From the NCBI GenBank assembly GCA_913060685.1, contig CAJXVQ010000001.1:1-48455 (forward strand): 48,455 nt of DNA, in the 5' to 3' direction. Every line of letters starts with the position of its first letter. The stretch's first letter is position 1. Source of the DNA: an uncultured Verrucomicrobiales bacterium (GTDB taxonomy: Bacteria; Verrucomicrobiota; Verrucomicrobiia; Verrucomicrobiales; Akkermansiaceae). This document shows, in pieces, positions 35,451 through 42,145 of the stretch. The notes under the pieces were generated by a model. That model ran no database searches. It was not told the origin of the DNA and worked only from the letters and a program-made list of their open reading frames with translations. The translations under genes were made by a program, and so were the position numbers.

Positions 35451-36707
35451 ATGAACAGCAATTTAACCAAGCGAGGCTTCCTCTCCCTGACCGTCGCACA
35501 ATTTTTTGGGGCGGCGAACGACAACCTTCTGAAGGTCGTACTCAGTTTTGCCGTGGGAACAGGCCTCTGGTATACCTTGCTAGGAGAGGGAGGAGTGGCT
35601 TACATCGGGCTTTGTTTTACGATGCCGTTCATTTTTCTTTCGGGTTACGCAGGACAATTGGCGGATCGAATCAGTAAACAAAAGATCTCCTACTGGGTGA
35701 AAGTCGCAGAGATCGGGATCACTTTGGTGGCGATGCTGGGATTCTGGCAGGGTAATTTATGGATCACCATGGGAGCGATGATTCTCCTGGCGATTCAAAG
35801 TGCTTTTTTTGGACCGGCCAAGTATGGCATGATTCCCGAGTTGGTGGACAAGGGAGATCTCAGCCGCGCCAATGGCGTGATCAATATGTCGACGAACATC
35901 GCCGTGATCGCGGGAACCGTGTTGGCGGGGCATGTGTCTGATGCCTATCAAGGGATCGACACGGATATGCCGCTTTCCTGGCTGCCGGGAGTGGCATTGG
36001 TAGGTGTCGCCATTCTGGGTTGGGTCGCGATTTCATTCATGCCTCGAATGGAGGCGATGGATCCTGATCTGAAGTTCGACTGGAATCCATTCGGGGTTTA
36101 CCTGACGGCCTTGAAAGAAATGAGCCGTAGTCCTTTGCTGACCGTGGCCTGTGCGTGGTCGACCTTCTACATGATCGGGATGCTGGCACTGACGATCTTG
36201 TTGGCGTATCCGAAACTGTTCGTGCTAAGTGACAGCGAAGGAGCTATGCTGCTCGGAGTGCTGGGAGTGTCAATTGGCATGGGGAGTGTGCTGGCGGGGC
36301 TGATTTCCGGACACACCATTAAACCGAAACTGATTCCGGTCGGGGCGATTGGAATGACGATCTTCTTCGCGGCCTTGGGACTGGCTCCCATGAATTACGG
36401 AATCGTGGCAACTTTCATTGCCGGTGTCGGCGTGTTTGCGGGTTTCTACATCGTTCCCTTGCAGGCACTTCTCCAGCATCTCTCACCCGATGACGAACGG
36501 GGCCGGTTTCTGGGAACCGCAAACGCGATGTCCTTTGTCGCGAGTTCGATAGGGCTCTTGATTTATATATTTACAGTCCGGGTGCTTGGGATGGAACCCA
36601 ATCGGGTGTTCTTAATTTGTGCAGGGTTGGCGTTTTTCGGGACGGGTGCCTTGATCTGGCGGATGCGTAAACTGATGGCGAAGGAAGCGAATAAAGAGGC
36701 TGCCTGA
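35451..36707 (+). CDS. MFS transporter, LplT-like
   Basis: This is a 418-residue (419 from the GTG at 35448) twelve-helix major facilitator protein. The opening F-F-G-A-A-N-D-N-L-L-K and the loop I-Q-S-A-F-F-G-P-A-K-Y-G resemble the lysophospholipid flippase LplT, which returns lysophospholipids to the inner leaflet for reacylation. The loop between helices 2 and 3 carries A-D-R-I-S-K-Q, the MFS motif-A region. The second MFS protein at 40618-41943 belongs to the same subgroup. Right after its stop lies a copy of the first codons of a sigma gene (36713-36750), and its own last 77 codons are repeated at 39679-39913, so this gene took part in a duplication. The substrate is inferred from the family only. 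Confidence 0.9.
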   Translation: MNSNLTKRGFLSLTVAQFFGAANDNLLKVVLSFAVGTGLWYTLLGEGGVAYIGLCFTMPFIFLSGYAGQLADRISKQKISYWVKVAEIGITLVAMLGFWQGNLWITMGAMILLAIQSAFFGPAKYGMIPELVDKGDLSRANGVINMSTNIAVIAGTVLAGHVSDAYQGIDTDMPLSWLPGVALVGVAILGWVAISFMPRMEAMDPDLKFDWNPFGVYLTALKEMSRSPLLTVACAWSTFYMIGMLALTILLAYPKLFVLSDSEGAMLLGVLGVSIGMGSVLAGLISGHTIKPKLIPVGAIGMTIFFAALGLAPMNYGIVATFIAGVGVFAGFYIVPLQALLQHLSPDDERGRFLGTANAMSFVASSIGLLIYIFTVRVLGMEPNRVFLICAGLAFFGTGALIWRMRKLMAKEANKEAA

Positions 36708-36712
36708 ACCCC

Positions 36713-36750
36713 TGAATGAACGAACGATGGCTGATGTGATCCGTTGGATA
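36713..36750 (+). pseudogene. Truncated start of a TIGR02999 sigma gene
   Basis: The sequence TGAATGAACGAACGATGG and the next codons (M-A-D-V-I-R-W) match the leader and first codons of sigma 3 at 39968-40005 (M-A-D-V-T-R-W) almost base for base. Homology stops after about eight codons. In both places it follows the end of the LplT-like MFS gene. This is therefore the stump of a deleted sigma gene. Confidence 0.75.
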
Positions 36751-36802
36751 CTCTTGCCGGTTTGGTCTGATTCGAAACCCGCCGGCGTTCCGCTACAAAG
36801 AC

Positions 36803-36837
36803 AAAAAAGCGAGCGCTCAATGAAGAGCGACCGCTTT
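36803..36837 (-). terminator. Rho-independent terminator for the thioredoxin-like gene
   Basis: On the minus strand AGCGGTCGCTC (36835-36825) pairs with GAGCGCTCGCT (36818-36808), with a two-base internal mismatch and a six-base loop, and is followed by TTTTTT (36808-36803). It lies about 30 bases past the stop at 36868. Its presence shows that the upstream gene is transcribed to its full downstream stop, beyond the internal TGA. Confidence 0.85.
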
Positions 36838-36867
36838 GAAATTAGCCAATAACGAATTCCTAATTCC

Positions 36868-37593
36868 CTATTCGTCCTCAGTCTCTTCATCAGAGTCCGG
36901 GGATGCTTCCTTGATCAACTTCTGATCCGCTTCGGAAAGCTTGGCGATGGGATAGGGAATCTTTTTCCCATTCTTGAGCTTGAACATGACGTTCTCGCCC
37001 TCGATCGCGGTCACAGCCGCTACCAGGGGCTTGCCCTCGCTGTTGGTCCAGGTGCGCTGAGCGATGAGCGGCTTGGCAAAGAGACCACCGTCATCATCCT
37101 CATCCACAACTTCGACATCCTTGAGGGCCTTCTTGATCGCCTTGTCAAAATCAGGACTCATGGGATGCCCTTCAAAGACGAGCTCACCGCTCGCATCAAA
37201 CACAACGGAATGGGGAATGCCCTTCATATTGGGCGCACGAGTGGAGCCCTTCATGATGGGGTAATTGATCTTGTGCTCCTTCACGAGCTTTTCAATCGCC
37301 TCCACCGAACTGCTCTGAACCTCGGGAGCGAGAATGCGGAGTCCCTTTTTGCTATACTTTTTGTCCATCTTGACCAGATGGGGCATGGCGCCAATACAGG
37401 GGCCTCACTTGGTTCCCCAGTATTCGAAAACCACAACCTGACCCTTGAGGTCTTTCATGGTTACCTCTTCGCCCACTTGAACGGTGCCAATTTCCCAATC
37501 AGAGAGCTTGGCATCGGCAGCCTGGAGGGGCAGGCCCACCGAGGAAACAGCAAGAATTGCTCCGGCTGCAAAATGTTGTAATTTAATTCTCAT
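36868..37593 (-). CDS. Secreted TlpA-like thioredoxin, candidate selenoprotein (UGPC)
   Basis: One 241-codon gene contains a single in-frame TGA at codon 63 (37407-37405). A signal peptide (about 1-26) leads into a thioredoxin-like domain (about 30-160) with V-V-V-F-E-Y-W-G-T-K-[TGA]-G-P-C66-I-G-A-M-P and a cis-proline loop K-G-I-P127-H-S-V-V-F. The TGA falls exactly where TlpA and thioredoxins have the attacking cysteine of CxxC, so the protein would carry U-G-P-C. An SHD1-like domain follows (about 176-227, R-T-W-T-N-S-E-G-K-P then I-A-K-L-S), then an acidic tail. A hairpin with a GGUCA loop lies 29 bases past the TGA. The downstream half is intact and in frame, and a terminator follows the final stop. 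A simple Cys-to-stop mutation or sequencing error is the alternative. It should act as a periplasmic thiol-disulfide or peroxide-reducing enzyme. Confidence 0.78.
37365..37381 (-). promoter_or_regulatory. Candidate bacterial SECIS hairpin
   Basis: In the mRNA, CCAUCU (37381-37376), loop GGUCA (37375-37371) and AGAUGG (37370-37365) form a perfect 6-bp stem with a 5-base loop. It lies inside the coding region, 23 bases after the UGA to the stem and 29 to the loop. Bacterial SECIS elements characteristically have a G at the start of the apical loop and lie about 16-37 bases past the UGA; the fdhF element of E. coli has a GGUCU loop. All these conditions are met. Confidence 0.6.
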
Positions 37594-37798
37594 AGATTTT
37601 TAATCTCTTCCTATACGAAATTATCCACCTTAATTTATCTATTTTTTATCATTTATTTTTTCGTTCCATTCTAATGAAACCGGCGTCCCGATGATATCCG
37701 GAAGGGTAAAGCTGGGCATCCAGGGCGATCAAGGGAAATAAGAGAACGACAAGGTTTGTGGCGTCGGCTGTTGGCGATTAGCCCGGTCGACCGCACCG

Positions 37799-37895
37799 CG
37801 AGAAAGCTAAGTGCCAACCGCTAAAAGCGAATCGCCATGGTGCGTAGGGCCCTTCGCTCCGCCCCGATCCCTTGATCGCCCTGCCGGGCATCCTG
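37799..37895. repeat. About 97-bp intergenic repeat, copy 2
   Basis: This matches copy 1 at 28251-28350, with shared CGAGAAAGCTAAG, GCCAACCGCT, AATCGCCATGGTGC and CTGCCGGGC. Here an upstream arm TGGCGATTAGC (about 37772-37782) is nearly complementary to GCGAATCGCCA inside the repeat, so a longer hairpin is possible. It lies about 90 bp before the CDGSH-GltS start. Confidence 0.75.
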
Positions 37896-37984
37896 CAAGT
37901 TCCTCCTCTGCAAACTCTCCAGAAAGAGGCACTCTTTCCAAAATCCTGCAAGCCGTCCTCTCAAAACTCATTCGATCATCCGCT

Positions 37985-39532
37985 ATGAAAAAACCCACCG
38001 TCTCCGATCTGTCACCCATCCCGGTAGAGCTCAAAAAAGATGAGACTTACTACTATTGCACCTGCGGAAAGTCTGCCAACCAACCCTTCTGCGACGGCTC
38101 GCACAAGGGCACCGATTTTGTCCCCCAATCATTCCAGGCGACAGAAGACGGCACCGCCTACCTCTGCCGATGCAAACAAACGGGAGGTTCCCCCTTCTGC
38201 GATGGCAGCCACAAACAAGTCCCTGACGAACAAAGAGGAAAAGAATTCGCCCTCGAGAAGTCGGGGGACGCCGACGCCATGCCCGAAGCCACCTCGACCC
38301 CGGAAGAGCCCACCGTCGCTTTCATCCACCAACTCGCCCGGGACGGCCTCTCGAAACTGGGCCACCACGGACCGATGGGCGCCATGGGCGTCCCAAGGAA
38401 AGATCTCCCCGACTGGAACGACATCCAAATCATGGTGGCGCAACTCCACCGCAAACCCCTCTTCGAAGATGTCGCGGTGGGCACCAAAGTCATCATCGGA
38501 CCCGAAGCCAAAAAGCCCCTCGAACTCGAAATCCCCCTCTTCGTCTCCGACATGTCCTTCGGCGCACTTTCCGAAGAAGCCAAAACCGCGATGGCCAAAG
38601 GAGCCGAATTGGCCGGCACCGGAATTTGCTCGGGCGAAGGCGGCATGCTCCCCGACGAACAAGAAGCCAACAGCCGCTACTTCTACGAACTCGCCTCCGC
38701 GAAATTCGGCTACCGGGAAGAGCTTCTCGCGCGCGTCCAGGCCTTCCATTTTAAATGCGGCCAGGGTGCCAAAACCGGCACCGGCGGCCACCTCCCCGGC
38801 AACAAAAATACCGGACGCATCTCGGAAGTACGGGGGATCCCCGAAGGACAACCGGCGGTCTCCCCACCCACCTTCTCTGACCTCAACACGGTAGAAGACT
38901 TCAAAAACTTCGGCGACCGCGTACGCGAAATCAGCGGAGGCATCCCGATCGGCTACAAGCTCAGCGCCCAGCACGTTGAAAAGGACATCGACTTCGCCCT
39001 CGCGGGTGGAGCCGACTACATCATCCTCGACGGTCGTGGCGGTGGCACCGGAGCCGCCCCCCTTTTATTCCGTGATCATATTTCCGTCCCCACCATTCCC
39101 GCCCTCGCCCGCGCCCGGCACCATCTCAACAAGGTGGGCGCCAGCGGACGAGTCAGCCTCATCATCACAGGGGGACTGCGCACTCACAACGACTTCGTCA
39201 AAGCCCTCGCCCTTGGTGCGGATGCCATTGCCCTTGCCAACTCGGCGATGCAAGCCATCGGCTGTGTCGGAGCCCGCATCTGCAACACCAACCTGTGTCC
39301 TGCCGGCATTGCGACCCAGAAACCGGAACTCCGCAAACGTCTCAAAGTGGACCACGCCGCCAAGCGTCTTCAAAACTACCTCGAGGCCACGACCGAGCTG
39401 ATGCAGGTCATGGCCCGCGCCTGCGGCCACAATCACCTCAACCAATTTAATAAGAACGACCTCGCCACCTGGAAAAAAGAAATGGCGGAAATTTCAGGCA
39501 TCGAATTCTCCGGACTGGATCTGGAACGATAA
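37985..39532 (+). CDS. CDGSH iron-sulfur / glutamate synthase-type FMN protein
   Basis: This 515-residue protein carries two N-terminal CDGSH motifs (C25-x-C27...C36-D-G-S-H40 and C61-x-C63...C72-D-G-S-H76), each expected to hold a 2Fe-2S cluster, fused to a glutamate synthase-type FMN domain (about 110-500). The latter shows the FMN-barrel segments DMSFGALS, CGQGAKTG and D-G-R-G-G-G-T-G-A-A-P, and the 3Fe-4S cysteine cluster C-V-G-A-R-I-C-N-T-N-L-C. GltS-like proteins without the glutaminase domain act as stand-alone FMN enzymes; their true reaction is often unknown. I chose the ATG at 37985; the longer frame runs into the intergenic repeat. The CDGSH fusion suggests an electron-transfer role, perhaps receiving electrons from an unknown donor. 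There is no partner gene next to it. Confidence 0.93.
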   Translation: MKKPTVSDLSPIPVELKKDETYYYCTCGKSANQPFCDGSHKGTDFVPQSFQATEDGTAYLCRCKQTGGSPFCDGSHKQVPDEQRGKEFALEKSGDADAMPEATSTPEEPTVAFIHQLARDGLSKLGHHGPMGAMGVPRKDLPDWNDIQIMVAQLHRKPLFEDVAVGTKVIIGPEAKKPLELEIPLFVSDMSFGALSEEAKTAMAKGAELAGTGICSGEGGMLPDEQEANSRYFYELASAKFGYREELLARVQAFHFKCGQGAKTGTGGHLPGNKNTGRISEVRGIPEGQPAVSPPTFSDLNTVEDFKNFGDRVREISGGIPIGYKLSAQHVEKDIDFALAGGADYIILDGRGGGTGAAPLLFRDHISVPTIPALARARHHLNKVGASGRVSLIITGGLRTHNDFVKALALGADAIALANSAMQAIGCVGARICNTNLCPAGIATQKPELRKRLKVDHAAKRLQNYLEATTELMQVMARACGHNHLNQFNKNDLATWKKEMAEISGIEFSGLDLER

Positions 39533-39579
39533 AGAAGCGGCCCAAGCTGGAAAGGCAAAACGATCAGCGATGAAAATCT

Positions 39580-39682
39580 CCGCAAAACAGCAAGGTGGGC
39601 TATTTTAGCTGAACGGGTTTGGCGAAAGTGCGCATCGATCTCTCGACGGCGGGAAAGAAGTCCTTGTTCCCCCGCTGCCCAG
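39580..39682 (-). pseudogene. DUF6288-like gene fragment with internal deletion
   Basis: On the minus strand, the codons read G-N-K-D-F-F-P-A-V-E-R-S-M-R-T-F-A-K and then directly P-V-Q-L-K-stop. The intact gene at 45641-47077 has G-N-K-D-F-L-P-A-V-E-K-S-M-R-T-F-A-K near its middle and A-K-P-V-R-L-K at its very end, so about 270 codons between the two A-K positions have been lost. The 3' flank beyond the stop is also similar in both places. Its left-over 5' part is missing because the MFS fragment begins. Confidence 0.8.
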
Positions 39683-39913
39683 CATCTCTCACCCAATGAT
39701 GAACGGGGCCGGTTTCTGAAAACCGCAAACGCAATGTCCTTTGTCGCGAGTTCGATAGGGCTCTTGATTTATTTGTTTGCAGTCGAAGTGCTCGGGATGG
39801 AACCCAATCGTGTTTTCCTGATTTGTGCAGGGTTGGCGTTTTTCGGGACGGGAGCTTTGATCTGGCGGATGCGCAAGCTGATGGCGAAGGAAGCTGGCAA
39901 AGAGGCCGCCTGA
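39679..39913 (+). pseudogene. 3' fragment of the LplT-like MFS gene
   Basis: The last 77 codons of the MFS gene at 35451-36707 (from L-Q-H-L-S-P to A-A-stop) are repeated here in frame at about 90% identity, including T-A-N-A-M-S-F-V-A-S-S-I-G-L-L-I-Y. The front 340 codons are missing and no start exists. The junction with the DUF6288 fragment is at CCAGCA, a six-base string present in both parents. The fragment stands directly before sigma 3. Confidence 0.9.
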
Positions 39914-39980
39914 CCCCCAAATAGAGGGCCCGCATTGCCGATTGACCCGCCCCCCGTTGCAGTGGTGAAATGAACGAACG

Positions 39981-40526
39981 ATGGCTGATGTGACCCGTTG
40001 GCTGAATGCCTCCACCTCCTCCCGCGATGAGGAGATGTTCGCCGGTTTGTATGCCGAGCTCCACAAGATCGCGCGCGGCCGCATGGCGGGAGAGCGACCG
40101 GAACAAACCCTTGATGCGACCGGCCTGGTCCATGAGGCTTGGTTGCGGCTCGAGAAATCCGCACCGGAGGAGTGGCAAAATCGCAAGCACTTCTTCGGGG
40201 CGGCGGCCGAGGCGATGCGGCGCATCCTGGTGGAAGCGGCCCGCCGGCGCATGGCGGCCAAGCGCGGAGAGGGAGAGGGAGCGGTGCCGCTCGACGAAGC
40301 CCTGCCCATCCCCTCGGCGATGCCCGACGAACGGCTTCTCGCCGTCCACGAAGTGCTTGATCAACTCGAGAAGGAACACGAAATGGATGCCCAAATTGTG
40401 AAGCTGAAGTTCTTCGGCGGCCTGAAGCAGGACGAAATCGCGGCCCTCCTGGAAGTGAGCGAAAAGACGGTGCAACGGCATTGGATCATGGCCAAGACCT
40501 GGCTTTATCAAGCCTTGCAAGAATAG
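39981..40526 (+). CDS. TIGR02999-type ECF sigma factor 3
   Basis: This 181-residue sigma factor has region 2 with T-L-D-A-T47-G-L-V-H-E-A-W-L-R-L and FFGAAAEAMRRILVEAARRR, and region 4 with LKQDEIAALLEVSEKTVQRHW. It is similar along its whole length to sigma 2. The same Thr replaces an acidic residue in region 2.2. It is followed, after a repeated leader sequence, by an MFS gene, not directly by a kinase; the kinase at 42146 is one gene further on and has its own degraded sigma remnant in front. The upstream leader and first codons are copied at 36713-36750. Confidence 0.95.
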   Translation: MADVTRWLNASTSSRDEEMFAGLYAELHKIARGRMAGERPEQTLDATGLVHEAWLRLEKSAPEEWQNRKHFFGAAAEAMRRILVEAARRRMAAKRGEGEGAVPLDEALPIPSAMPDERLLAVHEVLDQLEKEHEMDAQIVKLKFFGGLKQDEIAALLEVSEKTVQRHWIMAKTWLYQALQE

Positions 40527-40539
40527 ATTGAAGGCCCCG

Positions 40540-40617
40540 CAGTCTGCTTTGCACCAAGCCAAAAAAAAACTTCAAATCCGATGACCCTTTTTTCCGGGTC
40601 ACAACGCATGTTATTCC
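40540..40617 (+). repeat. Duplicated leader sequence, copy 1 (before MFS2)
   Basis: The stretch CAGTCTGCTTTGCACCAAG ... ACTTCAAATCCGATG ... TTTTTTCCGGG ... ACGCATGT, ending at the MFS2 start, matches 42067-42145 before the kinase at roughly 83% by eye. Both copies end exactly at a start codon, so they act as the 5' leader and probably the promoter of two different genes. No clear Shine-Dalgarno is seen. Confidence 0.82.
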
Positions 40618-41943
40618 ATGGAGCCACAATCAGCCACCTTCCCCTCACCCGAAGCCGCCGTCGACCCGATGGACATCGACAGTAGCGGAGACGGTGTAAC
40701 GCCTCGCAACTGGATCTCGCTCATCGCGGTGTTAATCGTGCAGGCGCAGAACGCGTTTAACGACAACTTCGTCAAGTTCGTCCTCCTGGGACTCGCGATC
40801 GCAGCCTTCAAAGGCGGATTCATCGGCGACAATATTGAACACATCCTCGGGGCGATGATTCCCATCCCCTTCATCTTGCTGGCACCGGTCGCCGGCTATC
40901 TCTCCGATCGCTATTCCAAGCGCACCATTATTGTTATTAGCCTGATCGGCCAACTGACCATCTTCGCGCTCATCGCCATCAGCCTGATGTCGCACTTCGT
41001 CTACGGCGCACTGCTCGGCTATTTTCTGCTCGCCGTGCAGTCGACCGTCTTCTCACCGGCCAAGCAGGGCATTCTCAAGGAACTGATCGGCTCCGAGCGC
41101 CTCGGCTTCGCCAATGGCCTGATGCAAATGCTGACGATGGTCGGCATTCTCGGTGGCATGTTCCTCGGTGGCATGTTTTTCACCTCGCTCAATGAGAGCG
41201 GAGGAGACGAGTGGCGCTCCGCCCTGATCCCCACCCTCGTTGCGGGCTTGGCCGCCATCGTCCCACTGGTGCTGGTGCGCTGGATTCAAGCGACCCCTGC
41301 CCACCCAAAGATGCATTTCACCAGAGAAGTATGGGGTCGCCATTTCGTGCATCTCAAGGAACTGTTCAGGAACCGTATTCTGCGGCTGACTTCGCTGGCA
41401 ATTTCGAGCTACTGGTTTCTCGCCAATTTCATCGGCCTCGCGGTGATCGGATTCGGCAAGGAACTCAAACCCGATGGCGCTCCGGGTGCCTCGGCCTTGA
41501 TGATGGCCTTGATCGGCATCGGCTTAATCATTGGCAGCATCGTCGTCTCAACTCTCAGCAGGCACCGCATCCGGCTCGACATCGTGCCACTGGGCGTCGC
41601 CGGAATCACCGCCGGTTTGGTCGCTCTTGGCACTCTGCCTGCCGGCAGCGTCGCGTGGAATTTCAGCCTCGGCTTCATCGGCTTTTCCTCGGGTTTCCTT
41701 CTGGTTCCGCTCAACGCATTTCTCCAGGACCGTGCCTCGGAAGCCACTCGCGGGCGCATTCTCTCCGCCAACAACTTGCTGGCGTCTTTTGTCGGACTCG
41801 TCTCGATCGCCATTGGGCTCTTCATGACCAGCGCCCTTGATTGGGAGGCCTCCACCCAGGTGCTGATCTATGCGGGTTTCGGGTCCATCATTCTCCTCGT
41901 CTTGACCTTGCACTCCATGCCCATCCTGCGCCGGGCCCAATGA
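40618..41943 (+). CDS. MFS transporter 2, LplT-like
   Basis: This 441-residue protein has twelve predicted membrane helices. The first carries Q-A-Q-N-A-F-N-D-N-F-V-K and the loop after helix 4 carries V-Q-S-T-V-F-S-P-A-K-Q-G, the same positions and pattern as in the MFS protein at 35451. It belongs to the LplT-like subgroup too, but sequence identity with the first is low, so they are not recent copies. An N-terminal cytoplasmic extension of about 30 residues is extra. It is embedded between sigma 3 and the kinase of module 3, and both it and the kinase have the same leader. Lysophospholipid transport is inferred from the family. Confidence 0.88.
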   Translation: MEPQSATFPSPEAAVDPMDIDSSGDGVTPRNWISLIAVLIVQAQNAFNDNFVKFVLLGLAIAAFKGGFIGDNIEHILGAMIPIPFILLAPVAGYLSDRYSKRTIIVISLIGQLTIFALIAISLMSHFVYGALLGYFLLAVQSTVFSPAKQGILKELIGSERLGFANGLMQMLTMVGILGGMFLGGMFFTSLNESGGDEWRSALIPTLVAGLAAIVPLVLVRWIQATPAHPKMHFTREVWGRHFVHLKELFRNRILRLTSLAISSYWFLANFIGLAVIGFGKELKPDGAPGASALMMALIGIGLIIGSIVVSTLSRHRIRLDIVPLGVAGITAGLVALGTLPAGSVAWNFSLGFIGFSSGFLLVPLNAFLQDRASEATRGRILSANNLLASFVGLVSIAIGLFMTSALDWEASTQVLIYAGFGSIILLVLTLHSMPILRRAQ

Positions 41944-41971
41944 GATCTGCCAGACGCCAGGACACACCACC

Positions 41972-42059
41972 ATTGACGATCTGTCGCTCTCCTCAAAGTC
42001 AACAAGAAGACAGCGCCGCAACATTCGCTGATGGCCAGAACTTGCAGAAGTCGATGTAA
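41972..42059 (+). pseudogene. Degraded 3' end of a TIGR02999 sigma gene
   Basis: From GACGATCTGTCGCTCTCCTC, the sequence aligns with the last 30 codons of sigma 3 (from Q-D-E-I-A-A-L-L-E to the M-A-K-T-W region) with a one-base deletion and about 65-70% identity by eye, including the block ATGGCCA followed by AC.TG. It stands directly before the duplicated leader and the kinase. It shows that a sigma gene once preceded this kinase, as in module 2. Confidence 0.65.
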
Positions 42060-42066
42060 GGTCCAG

Positions 42067-42145
42067 CAGCCTGCTTTGCACCAAGTCATAAAAAATACTT
42101 CAAATCCGATGTCTTTTTTTTCCGGGCCAAGACGCATGTGATACT
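42067..42145 (+). repeat. Duplicated leader sequence, copy 2 (before kinase 3)
   Basis: This is the second copy of the leader described before MFS2; it ends at the kinase ATG. Shared strings include CTGCTTTGCACCAAG, ACTTCAAATCCGATG and GACGCATGT (with A instead of the first G in copy 1). The kinase at 29945 has only a vague likeness here (T-run, then ACGCGTG). Confidence 0.82.

Noticed and set aside
36868-37386. Two separate genes (172 and 62 codons) at the thioredoxin locus
   Set aside because: The downstream part would start after the active-site loop and lack a ribosome site, and the upstream part would end at the catalytic residue. One gene with an internal TGA fits better.
39600-40562. 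A 320-codon minus-strand frame
   Set aside because: Only its last about 25 codons are meaningful, as the DUF6288 fragment. The rest is antisense to the MFS fragment and sigma 3.
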